Assembly (NCBI GenBank): GCA_910588215.1
Contig: CAJUQJ010000007.1
Location: 1 to 64,000 of the forward strand
Direction of reading: 5' to 3'
DNA: 64,000 nucleotides
Origin: an uncultured Lachnospiraceae bacterium
Lineage (GTDB): Bacteria; Bacillota; Clostridia; Lachnospirales; Lachnospiraceae
Part shown: positions 51,837-59,174 of the stretch, in pieces
How positions within the stretch are numbered: the stretch's first letter is position 1
Layout: every line of letters starts with the position of its first letter
Position numbers and translations under genes: made by a program
The notes under the pieces: generated by a model
The model's input: the letters and a program-made list of their open reading frames with translations, nothing else
Database searches by the model: none
Told to the model about the DNA's origin: nothing

Positions 51837-53027
51837 TTATGTATGTACGATTCCTTTCTTCTCGTCACTGGAATAGAGCAGTTTGAGAACGATCGGTGTC
51901 GCGATCGAGGAAACAAGGATCAGCAGGATGACTGCCGTAAAGTAGTCGGCTGTCAGTAATCCGGCGGCCAGACCTTTCTGTGCCACGATCAGAGCAACCT
52001 CGCCCCGGGTCATCATGCCGACGCCGATCTTCAGGCAGTCCGGTACGCTGTATCTGCAGAGTTTGCTGACCAGTCCGCAGCCGATGACTTTGGCGAGCAA
52101 AGCCACGATCACAAAACAGATACAGAAGGCGAAAAGCTTGCCGTTCATACTGTTAAATGTCGTTTTGAGGCCGATGCTCGCGAAGAAGACAGGGCCGAAG
52201 AACATGTAGGAACTGACATCCACTTTACGCTTTATGTATTCGTTGTCACTTAAACTGCAGAGGATCACGCCGGCCACATAGGCGCCTGTGATGTCCGCGA
52301 TACCAAAGTATCGTTCCGCGACATAGGATAGAGCAAAACAGAATGCTACGCCGATGATGGGTACACGTCTTGTGTGTGGATAGCGGTTATCCAATGTCAG
52401 GAAAATCTTATAGAAAAGAAATCCACCGATGATCGCTACGGCAAAGAAAGCGACAGTTTTCACAACGACCATTAACGGGTTAGAATCCGGGCTCTTAAAA
52501 CCGATCACGAAGGTCAGGACGATGATACCGATCACATCATCGATAATAGCGGCGCTGACGATGGTCGTACCGACCTTGCTCTTGATCTTTCCCAATTCCT
52601 GCAGTGATGCGACGGTAATGCTGACGCTGGTGGCAGTCATGATCGTACCGATGAAGACAGCTTTATAGAAATTCTCACTGCCCCATGGCGCTACACCGTA
52701 GAAACCCATGTAGAGAAGTGCACCGAAAACAAGAGGGACAAACACGCCAGCGCAGGCAATCAGGAAAGCAACCGGCCCGGTTTTGATCAGTTCTTTCAGG
52801 TCGGATTCCAACCCTACAGAGAACATCAATATGATAACGCCGACCTCAGCCATCTGTGTGATAAAATCAGTCTGTGTGATCCAGCCGAACACACATGGGC
52901 CTACCAACAACCCGGCAATGATCTGACCAACAACCTGGGGCGCTTTAAATTTCCTCGCAAGAATGCCAAAGCACTTGGCAAAGAGCAGAATGATCGCAAG
53001 GTCCCTTAAAATCTCATATGATTCCAT
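51837..53027 (-). CDS. Cation:proton antiporter (CPA2/KefB type)
   Basis: 396 residues with about 12 membrane helices and no C-terminal nucleotide-binding domain. Family features: APQVVGQIIAGLLVGP, GVIILMFSVGLESDLKEL, IGTIMTATSVSITVASLQEL, IDDVIGIIVLTFV (Asp-Asp pair of the ion site) and MMTRGEVALIVAQKGL. Exchanges Na+ or K+ for protons at the membrane. ATG 53027 has AAAGGAGGAGATATT; the frame open to 53051 is not needed. The tRNA-Pro gene lies just upstream on the same strand, with its terminator in between. Confidence 0.92.
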   Translation of the reverse strand: MESYEILRDLAIILLFAKCFGILARKFKAPQVVGQIIAGLLVGPCVFGWITQTDFITQMAEVGVIILMFSVGLESDLKELIKTGPVAFLIACAGVFVPLVFGALLYMGFYGVAPWGSENFYKAVFIGTIMTATSVSITVASLQELGKIKSKVGTTIVSAAIIDDVIGIIVLTFVIGFKSPDSNPLMVVVKTVAFFAVAIIGGFLFYKIFLTLDNRYPHTRRVPIIGVAFCFALSYVAERYFGIADITGAYVAGVILCSLSDNEYIKRKVDVSSYMFFGPVFFASIGLKTTFNSMNGKLFAFCICFVIVALLAKVIGCGLVSKLCRYSVPDCLKIGVGMMTRGEVALIVAQKGLAAGLLTADYFTAVILLILVSSIATPIVLKLLYSSDEKKGIVHT

Positions 53028-53049
53028 AATATCTCCTCCTTTTCCATAC

Positions 53050-53076
53050 AAAAACGGAGACTAAACAAGTCTCCGT
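53050..53076 (-). terminator. Terminator of the tRNA-Pro gene
   Basis: Minus strand ACGGAGACT-TGTTT-AGTCTCCGT (53076-53054), nine perfect pairs, followed by TTTTG. Directly after the tRNA 3' end. Confidence 0.9.
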
Positions 53077-53082
53077 CAATAG

Positions 53083-53156
53083 TCGAAGCGACAGGATTTG
53101 AACCTGCGACCTCTGCGTCCCGAACGCAGCGCTCTACCAAGCTGAGCCACGCTTCG
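53083..53156 (-). tRNA. tRNA-Pro (anticodon CGG)
   Basis: 74 nucleotides on the minus strand. Acceptor arms CGAAGCG and CGCTTCG with discriminator A, D arm GGCTCAGCTTGGTAGAGC, anticodon stem CTGCG / CGCAG with loop TTCGGGA (anticodon CGG, codon CCG), T arm GCAGG-TTCAAAT-CCTGT. CCA is not encoded (CT follows). It lies at the edge of an accessory region, where tRNA genes often serve as integration sites, but no attachment repeat is visible. Confidence 0.97.
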
Positions 53157-53279
53157 ATTTGCGAACAACTAAAATAATACATCATCCGCAGGGGTGTTGT
53201 CAATGTTTTCTGTGAAATATTTTTAAGTTTATATTTGCAAGTTTATAATCGTATGGCATATGTCTCTCCACTCCGGATC

Positions 53280-53909
53280 TTATTTCCCTTTCAGATTATC
53301 GACACGCTCCTGAATAGTGGCCTCGAACTGCTGCTCGGAAAGACTTGGATCTTTTGTTGCACGCCAGACATCGCAGGGCAGGCTGTCACAGGCTAGACAG
53401 TTGGCGAATTTATGCTTCTGGACGCAACAGTTGTAGATGGCACAGGTTTTGCCGGCCGGGGCGTGGAAGACCTTACCATTTGTGGCATTACAGCCCTTGC
53501 ACATGGAACCGTAACAGCTGCATTTCTCGCAGTCTGTCCCGCAGCAGCTGAGCCCAAGGATTTCCCGCTGTCTTTTGCCGCTGAAGCTTTTTAACACAAG
53601 GTCATAAGACTTATCCAACAGATCTTTTAACAGATCGTCGGAGACTTTACCGTCCGGTTTGATGGAATTCCAGTGCATTTTGTTCATATAGTAACCGGGC
53701 ACGATGTCCTCATATTGTGTGCGCAGGAAACTGCCCTCTTCGGGATCCAGTTTCAAGGTAATATAATATGGTTTATCCTCGGGATCCAGGCAGACTGCGG
53801 CGAACATCTTACCGCCGATGTGGTAGCGGATCCAGTTCCAGTCGCTTTGCAGATCTTTCGTGACACTTCGCTTGTTTAACAGGTATTCATCGATCCATGG
53901 GTATTTCAT
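53280..53909 (-). CDS. MmcQ/YjbR-type protein fused to a Cys-rich DUF3795-like domain
   Basis: 209 residues. Residues 1-115 match MmcQ/YjbR proteins (double-wing DNA-binding-like fold): YPWIDEYLLNKRSVTKDLQ, PYYITLKLDPEEGSFLR, YYMNKMHWNSIKPDG. Residues about 117-195 hold eleven cysteines in CCGTDCEKCSCYGSMCKGC and CAIYNCCVQKHKFANCLACD, the pattern of DUF3795, likely metal-binding. The fusion joins two families that are usually separate. Function unknown. ATG 53909 follows AAAGGAGAATCTCTT. A palindrome identical to that before the dac gene lies 36 bp upstream. Confidence 0.85.
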   Translation of the reverse strand: MKYPWIDEYLLNKRSVTKDLQSDWNWIRYHIGGKMFAAVCLDPEDKPYYITLKLDPEEGSFLRTQYEDIVPGYYMNKMHWNSIKPDGKVSDDLLKDLLDKSYDLVLKSFSGKRQREILGLSCCGTDCEKCSCYGSMCKGCNATNGKVFHAPAGKTCAIYNCCVQKHKFANCLACDSLPCDVWRATKDPSLSEQQFEATIQERVDNLKGK

Positions 53910-53944
53910 AAGAGATTCTCCTTTGTGGGTATTTTACTGTATTC

Positions 53945-53979
53945 TATAGTTAACGGCATTAGAAATTACGTTTACTATA
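53945..53979 (-). repeat. 35-bp palindrome, copy 2
   Basis: TATAGTTAACG (53945-53955) and CGTTTACTATA (53969-53979), 13-base centre GCATTAGAAATTA. Two mismatches to 50510-50544. Confidence 0.75.
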
Positions 53980-54082
53980 ACATAGAGAACATGACAGCAG
54001 TGTGTCGTGTTGGTAATATGTGTTGGTAATATTTAAGATACATTTGTATTACTGAAGTTATGTTGTATGCTTGCACCTCAAG

Positions 54083-54511
54083 TCAGTTGTCGATGGCACT
54101 GCGGATCAGTTCGATCCGGGGAGCAAGAGCGTCCTTGTACCAGGAGGACAGGTCGATGAGCACAGACTGGCCGCCGGACAGGAAATCTGACGAGCCGGCG
54201 GAAAGCTTTTCCATAAGCTGACCGTAGCGGTTGGTGCCGTTGATGCTATCGAGACTACGCAGCCCGGCCAGGATGTCCTGCATCTCCCGGGTGGTCAGTA
54301 GAGTGCGCTCCATGCGATAATCTGCCATGATGGAGATGCCGCCTCCCGCCCCCTGTCTTGTCACGACAGGAATGCCTGCCTTGCACAGATCTTCAATGTC
54401 ACGGTTGATGGTGCGCCTGGAGACTTCAAAATGGCTGGCCAGATAAGGTGCGGTGACTGTGTCTTTTTGTAAAAGAATAGATAGGATACCGATGAGTCTG
54501 TCTATTTTCAT
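54083..54511 (-). pseudogene. YafY-type HTH regulator, 3'-truncated
   Basis: 142 residues. The N-terminal HTH_11 domain is intact (IGILSILLQKDTVTAPYLAS, FEVSRRTINRDIEDLCKAGI, VVTRQGAGGGISI). The linker SWYKDALAPRIELIRSAIDN normally leads straight into a WYL ligand-binding domain, giving about 300 residues. Here the frame ends right at that junction, and the following sequence has no WYL homology. It may be a remnant or a short form that still binds DNA. ATG 54511 overlaps nothing and has only a weak ribosome-binding site; it lies 20 bp after the HAD gene on the same strand. Confidence 0.7.
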
Positions 54512-54531
54512 ATAAGATTCCAGCTTTCTTG

Positions 54532-55065
54532 TCAGTCTGTATCCATCAGCATGACTTTGGCGTGTTCGATATCCTGACTGGTCAGGCCGACAGTTTGATC
54601 TGTTTTAATCTGGTGTTGACGGATGATATCATTGTGCAGGTCAAGATCGTCGATTACGATCCACCGCCCTGCTTCCGGATGATGTTTCAGCCAGGATAGT
54701 ATTTCATTTGCCTTGACAAGACTGAATTTCTTCGTATACTTGATCTTGTCTGTAGAAAGATCAGGCGTTATACTATATAAGCTGAGGCCTTCGCAGTGAA
54801 GCATTTCTAGAAGCCGAAAAGCTTCTTTTCTGACAGGCTTTAAATCTTTGTCAAACCAGAACCGCCAGCCGGAATGTAACACAAGGGCAGCGGTTGTTTC
54901 TTTAACGAGTTTGGCTAATAAACATATTTTGTCCTTGTCGACTAAAGTTCCGTCACAAATTTCCATTTGATGCACGGCATTCCAGGAACTGGAATTCAAC
55001 ACACCATCAATATCAAGAAAAATAATTTTCTGAGAAATAGTTTTCTCATAAGCAGGCTTATCCAT
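54532..55065 (-). CDS. HAD-like hydrolase domain protein
   Basis: 177 residues. The HAD motif I is IIFLDIDGVLNSSSW (Asp-x-Asp nucleophile pair) near residue 15, then ALVLHSGWRFWF (motif II Ser region) and WIVIDDLDLHND (motif IV Asp pair). It resembles the small 'HAD domain in Swiss-army-knife RNA repair' group, possibly a 5'/3' polynucleotide phosphatase. Substrate unknown. ATG 55065 follows TGGAGGTAACT; the leader shares the 16-mer CGCTTCGGAATGGAGG with the ABC gene at 25174. Confidence 0.75.
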   Translation of the reverse strand: MDKPAYEKTISQKIIFLDIDGVLNSSSWNAVHQMEICDGTLVDKDKICLLAKLVKETTAALVLHSGWRFWFDKDLKPVRKEAFRLLEMLHCEGLSLYSITPDLSTDKIKYTKKFSLVKANEILSWLKHHPEAGRWIVIDDLDLHNDIIRQHQIKTDQTVGLTSQDIEHAKVMLMDTD

Positions 55066-55219
55066 AGTTACCTCCATTCCGAAGCGTTTAATGCTAAGGT
55101 TACGAACAGAATTATGATGATACGTGACATGAATGTTTAGAAAATAGTATCATAATCAGATTAAAAAATCCATCTGTGCAGCAGGCACATCCGGCTAAAT
55201 TAATGATATGATGCTGGGG

Positions 55220-55399
55220 TCATCTTGCATATTCGAGCGACTCGTCTATCGCCAGAGCATTTAAGGCACATTCAGAGCAGGGAGTAGTTTTTAATCCTTC
55301 TTCTGCCTTGTTGCAGTCTATCAGCAAGAAATAACCTGCATAGGTGTATACGTCAATGCTGTTATGGTGGATATTGTATGTTGCGTAAATTATATTCAT
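55220..55399 (-). CDS. Small hypothetical protein
   Basis: 59 residues, starting MNIIYATYNIHHNSIDVYTY and ending ALNALAIDESLEYAR. Two nearby cysteines occur in PCSEC. It resembles small conserved Clostridial proteins (possibly the DUF6061 group) but I cannot assign a function. ATG 55399 has AGAGGACAGATAAA ahead; the frame also opens at 55441. Confidence 0.5.
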   Translation of the reverse strand: MNIIYATYNIHHNSIDVYTYAGYFLLIDCNKAEEGLKTTPCSECALNALAIDESLEYAR

Positions 55400-55441
55400 T
55401 TTATCTGTCCTCTTTTCGTAGATTTTTTGAAAGCATTTCAA

Positions 55442-55692
55442 TCAGTTCACAATCCCCGTATATTTTGTGTTATAATGTTTTATATGATTTTGTTTCCCTC
55501 ATTTTTTCCCTTATCAGAGTTTATAATGACCTGTGGGAAGATATAACGCAAGGGAAACTTTAAGGGAAAGCTCACCTGCGATAAACTTAGTGTTTTCAAG
55601 AGTTAGCGGGTTTTTTAATAACAAAATATCACAGCTAATATTTCCCTTAAAAATCATCAAATCACAATCGGGATTTGTAAGTGAGGTGTGTT
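55442..55692 (+). other. AT-rich intergenic stretch, no gene seen
   Basis: About 250 bases with only short, overlapping chance frames. The strongest visible element is TATAATG near 55470. The composition becomes markedly AT-rich here and stays so through the next gene. Confidence 0.4.
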
Positions 55693-56181
55693 ATGGCAAA
55701 ATTACTTTGTATATGTGGAAAGATTGGTTGTGGTAAAACATATTATGCTAATCGATTAAAAGAACAAGAGCATGCTGTGATTTTATCTACAGATGAAGTA
55801 ACCTATGATTTAACAAATAATCAACAAGGTGAAGGTTATGATGAATTTGCTAGAAGAGTTAATTTATATTTAAGAAAAAAAGCAGTGGAAATTGTAAATG
55901 CAGGATGCACTGTAATTTTAGATTGGGGATTTTGGACAAAAGAAAATAGGAAAGAAATAAAAAGATATGGAGAAAATAATGGGGTTTTGGTAGAAATGCA
56001 TTATATTGATATTGATGATAAGACTTGGTATGAAAATATTGAAAAAAGAAATAATGAAGTCATATCTGGAAATGGCGGATCAAGTTTTTATGTTGATGAG
56101 GGATTACTAAATAAAGTTTCTTCTCTGTTTGAAATTCCAGAAAAAGAAGAAATAGATATTTGGTATAAACCACACCAATAA
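55693..56181 (+). CDS. P-loop kinase-like AAA family protein, AT-rich
   Basis: 162 residues. The Walker A motif ICGKIGCGKTYYANRL is at the N-terminus. ILSTDEVTYDL and AGCTVILDWGFWTKENRKEI (Walker B-like, Asp) follow, then HYIDIDDKTWYENIEKRNNE with the lid arginines. This is the shape of zeta-toxin/chloramphenicol-phosphotransferase-like small kinases. Codons are strongly A/T at third positions, unlike neighbours, so it was probably acquired. ATG 55693 follows GTGAGGTGTGTT. Confidence 0.8.
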   Translation: MAKLLCICGKIGCGKTYYANRLKEQEHAVILSTDEVTYDLTNNQQGEGYDEFARRVNLYLRKKAVEIVNAGCTVILDWGFWTKENRKEIKRYGENNGVLVEMHYIDIDDKTWYENIEKRNNEVISGNGGSSFYVDEGLLNKVSSLFEIPEKEEIDIWYKPHQ

Positions 56182-56189
56182 ATTACAAT

Positions 56190-56470
56190 TTATCTATCCG
56201 ATTCTCTGAAAACCCTTGATTTTCCTGCATTTCCCGCGGGTCTGCTACCATAAAAAGCTCCGTTTTCCCTTGTTGAGTGAGCGTAGATGATCATGGTGGT
56301 ACTAACGTCGGCGTGTCCCAAAAGCTCCTGCACATCCTTCGGTGCTGCCCCATTTGAGAGCAGGTTGCTTGTGAACGTGTGGCGAAGCTGATGGAAGTGG
56401 AAGCCTTCAAGCCTCGGACCACTTTTTGCCTTTAGGGAAGAAACCTTCTCAATCAGGCAGACGTCCGGGA
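56190..56470 (-). pseudogene. Tyrosine recombinase (integrase) C-terminal remnant
   Basis: Minus-strand translation upstream of the TAA at 56190-56192 gives LIEKVSSLKAKSGPRLEGF, then HFHQLRHTFTSNLLSNGAA, then KDVQELLGHADVSTTMIIYA. These contain the catalytic HxLRHT, the LGH motif and the nucleophile Tyr of phage/conjugative-transposon integrases. The N-terminal arm and first catalytic Arg are missing, and the C-terminal end has diverged (HSTRENGAFYGSR). Only about 90 of roughly 380 residues remain. Confidence 0.8.
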
Positions 56471-56499
56471 GGTGCGCTGACGATGAACACAGCAGGAAA

Positions 56500-56620
56500 A
56501 ATGCCAGCGCATTTTTCTGGCGCTGCTCTGCCGACCGGTATCGGCAGCGCAGCTATGACTATGACAGAGGACGCTAAGATAGAAAAATACACCGCAGGAA
56601 GCCCTGCGGTGCATACATAG
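56500..56620. other. Hairpin-rich spacer next to the integrase relic
   Basis: AAAAATGC-CAGC-GCATTTTT (about 56496-56517) and CACCGCAGG-AAGC-CCTGCGGTG (about 56590-56612) are perfect stem-loops. The first has T-runs on both sides and may be a bidirectional terminator. No gene is supported in 56471-56681. Confidence 0.45.
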
Positions 56621-56681
56621 AAAGCATAAAAGGTGAAAACCACCAAATCTATTTGTAAGAATCTGTAAGAGCCGGTATAAA

Positions 56682-57926
56682 TTATTGTGTCATCTCGTCA
56701 TCGCCCGTTTCATACACCCTGCGCACGTCCTTACGCCTGCCCCAGATCAAAAGCCAACTGGCAAGCATGGCGATGGCACCACCGATCGTGACACACCAAC
56801 GATAGTCGAGAATTTCCCCAAGAAAGCCCATCATCAGGGAAAAAACGCTGGCTCCGGCGGTGATCAGTACGTCGTCAAAAGCATTGATACGAGACCGAAG
56901 TTTTTCGGGAATATAGCGCTGCACAGCTGCGCTTCGCAGAATTGCGCTGTTGCTCCCGAGGAATCCACAGATCCCACGGTTGACCAGCATCAGCGGATAG
57001 GGCAGCCAAAGCAGGCACATGTCCATAGATTCATAAACCTGATAGACAAAAAACGCGAGGCCGTACTTCTTCTTATCAGGGATCTTGATTCGGTATTGCA
57101 GCGCACTGCCAATTGTCCGTCCGGCGAATTCTACCACGGAAAATGCTGAGTACATAGCGGCAGTGAAACCCGGAAAAGTGCGAAAGAATGCCACCAAAAT
57201 GGGTGAAAAACCACTGGCAACACCGTTTGTAACTGCCATATATTCGTAGATACTGCGAAGACCACGCTCCTCCTTTAAGTACTGCACTGCCTCCCGTATA
57301 TCACCAGCCCAAGCCTGTAGAGAGTATGGTGTACGGTGTTGTCGTTCTGTTTCGTCCAGATGGATAAAGCTCTCTGTGATGGCTGCTGCAAAAGAGAGAC
57401 CACTTTGAGCAATCAAAATCCATGCGACGCCGAGCGTGTCCAGAAGAACAGCAGCCAACGGCGTCATGATGACCTTCAAAACCGGATAGAGCATGGAGGA
57501 CACCGCGTAGCCTTTTTGCTCTGCGCCTTCCGGAATCAGTTCCGGATAGATGCTGGTGAATGCCAACTCATCCACCGCGCCAATGCAAGCCAGCAGCAAA
57601 GACACCGCAAGATAACCTACATAGGAAAAATTAAAAAATAGCAGCCACAGACCCATTCCGGCCAGCAATACAGCGTTTGCGATATCGCCTGCTATCAGAA
57701 ATGATTTGCGGGGTAGCCGGTCCATGAACGGCGCAATCAAAACCGGGAGTAAAAGATGCGGAAGGAGCTGGATTGCTACAATCAGAGCCGAGGCCAATGT
57801 ACTGCCAGTTTCATCAAACACCAAGAATGCTAATGCAAAACCGCCTGCGATTGCACCAACTGTGCCAATAGCTGATGCAAGAATCACTAAGCAGAAGTTC
57901 CGCGTCCATAGTTTCGCTTCTTTCAT
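56682..57926 (-). CDS. MFS transporter (macrolide-efflux-like)
   Basis: 414 residues, about 12 membrane helices. Begins KLWTRNFCLVILASAIGTVG, with the MFS loop FMDRLPRKSFLIAGD between helices 2 and 3. It resembles drug-efflux MFS pumps of Firmicutes (MefA/YfmO style). ATG 57926 has GAGGTGATAC ahead; GTG 57935 is less likely. It follows the HTH-TPR regulator by about 100 bp on the same strand, which probably controls it. Substrate not known. Confidence 0.88.
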   Translation of the reverse strand: MKEAKLWTRNFCLVILASAIGTVGAIAGGFALAFLVFDETGSTLASALIVAIQLLPHLLLPVLIAPFMDRLPRKSFLIAGDIANAVLLAGMGLWLLFFNFSYVGYLAVSLLLACIGAVDELAFTSIYPELIPEGAEQKGYAVSSMLYPVLKVIMTPLAAVLLDTLGVAWILIAQSGLSFAAAITESFIHLDETERQHRTPYSLQAWAGDIREAVQYLKEERGLRSIYEYMAVTNGVASGFSPILVAFFRTFPGFTAAMYSAFSVVEFAGRTIGSALQYRIKIPDKKKYGLAFFVYQVYESMDMCLLWLPYPLMLVNRGICGFLGSNSAILRSAAVQRYIPEKLRSRINAFDDVLITAGASVFSLMMGFLGEILDYRWCVTIGGAIAMLASWLLIWGRRKDVRRVYETGDDEMTQ

Positions 57927-58023
57927 ATGTATCACCTCTGCAAATAGTGTAGCAGTTCGGTGAGATAAATAATAGCCCGCATATTTGGGAAAGTTCCTCT
58001 GAATATGCGGGCTAAATTATGCT

Positions 58024-59142
58024 TTATAATGTTTTTTCAGGAAACTCCTCCAGCAGTTCGCAGGCTTTCTTATATTGCCTGGTTGCTTTATACCATTCCA
58101 GCACCCAAGGCAAGTGGAAGATTGCACAGCCAGAGGGCAGTTCTCTTCGGAGGCGGGTAAAGCTTTCCAAAAGCAGCGTGCCATAATCCTCTCGTGAGAG
58201 ATAGTCCGGGTGCTCCACGCGATACCGAACGAGAGAAAGAAGCTGCATGGCAAGGGAGCGATCCATCTCGTCGGTATCCATGCCTTCGGCCCGTTTCAAT
58301 GTGCTGAGGGCCATCTCCCGCCGTCCGGTCTTTTCACAGCAGATCGCCAGCTTGTGCAGTGACATCAGTGAAGGCTGTTCCTGCCGGGAGAACCATGTGT
58401 AGGCATCCTCATAGCGTCCTGTCTCAATCCACGCCGATGCTGTGTTATAGCCAATGGCCCCAAGGGCTCTCTGATCTTGCAAATCCTCAGCCAGCCGCTG
58501 CGCCACCCGATATTGACGCTCCATGTTGGGAAGATCCTGCCGATTGCAATATGCGTTGCCGAGGAAGAGCTTCGCCTCCAGCATGATCCGCACCGCACCT
58601 TCCCTGCTTGCTAAGTCATAAGCAGTCTGCAGCGCGTCCACTGCGGATGAGTAGTTTCCGGCTTTATAGTCGGCCATGCCCAGCGTCAGGTAGGTATATG
58701 CGTTAGGCATGAGTTGCACCGCCTCAATTTCCCGCCCTTGTAATATCCGTTGCAGGGCTAATTGCCGTGTATCCATGCATGCTTGCAATGCAGTATCCAA
58801 CGGCTTTTCGGAAGAAAGCAACGTCAGATCCAGCCACGCAGGAACAGCTCGATAGCGTTCTATGTCCTTTTCATGTAGCAGATGTCGTAGCTGATTAAAC
58901 CTACCGTCAAACAGCAGCTCCCAACCCTGCATTGCTAATTCAGCAGCTTCTTTCTCAATTCTTTGATCGCTTTTTAACTCAAGCCGCTCCAGGAGGAGAC
59001 GCAAAACCTCTTCTGACGGATCTGCTTTGCCGGTTTCAATCTTGGACAGATACGATACTGTACAAATTCCTTTGCACAGCCCCGATTGACTCCAATTTCG
59101 CCGAAGCCGCTCACGATAAATGATATAGCCTAGGTAATTCAT
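58024..59142 (-). CDS. HTH (XRE) regulator with TPR repeats
   Basis: About 372 residues. N-terminal helix-turn-helix RERLRRNWSQSGLCKGICT plus VSYLSKIETGKADPSEEVLR (residues 8-47). The rest is a chain of TPR-like helical pairs, for example YLTLGMADYKAGNYSSAVDA, LGAIGYNTASAWIETGRYED and LAICCEKTGRREMALSTLKR. This is the layout of peptide-sensing Rgg/PlcR-type and related regulators. ATG 59142 has AAAGGTG upstream; the longer frame from 59193 lacks homology. Likely regulator of the MFS pump downstream. Whether a peptide ligand exists is unknown. Confidence 0.85.
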   Translation of the reverse strand: MNYLGYIIYRERLRRNWSQSGLCKGICTVSYLSKIETGKADPSEEVLRLLLERLELKSDQRIEKEAAELAMQGWELLFDGRFNQLRHLLHEKDIERYRAVPAWLDLTLLSSEKPLDTALQACMDTRQLALQRILQGREIEAVQLMPNAYTYLTLGMADYKAGNYSSAVDALQTAYDLASREGAVRIMLEAKLFLGNAYCNRQDLPNMERQYRVAQRLAEDLQDQRALGAIGYNTASAWIETGRYEDAYTWFSRQEQPSLMSLHKLAICCEKTGRREMALSTLKRAEGMDTDEMDRSLAMQLLSLVRYRVEHPDYLSREDYGTLLLESFTRLRRELPSGCAIFHLPWVLEWYKATRQYKKACELLEEFPEKTL

Positions 59143-59174
59143 ATAATTATAAACACCTTTCTTTGGAAGATTGA

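Noticed and set aside
53083..53156. tRNA-Pro as attachment site of the accessory region
   Set aside because: No direct repeat of the tRNA 3' end (CAGGATTTGAACCTG side) could be seen within 53160-61900, so an att site is not supported.
56449..56646. 65-codon minus-strand frame with hydrophobic residues
   Set aside because: It runs through perfect stem-loops and overlaps the integrase relic in another frame; the hydrophobicity comes from the hairpin sequence.
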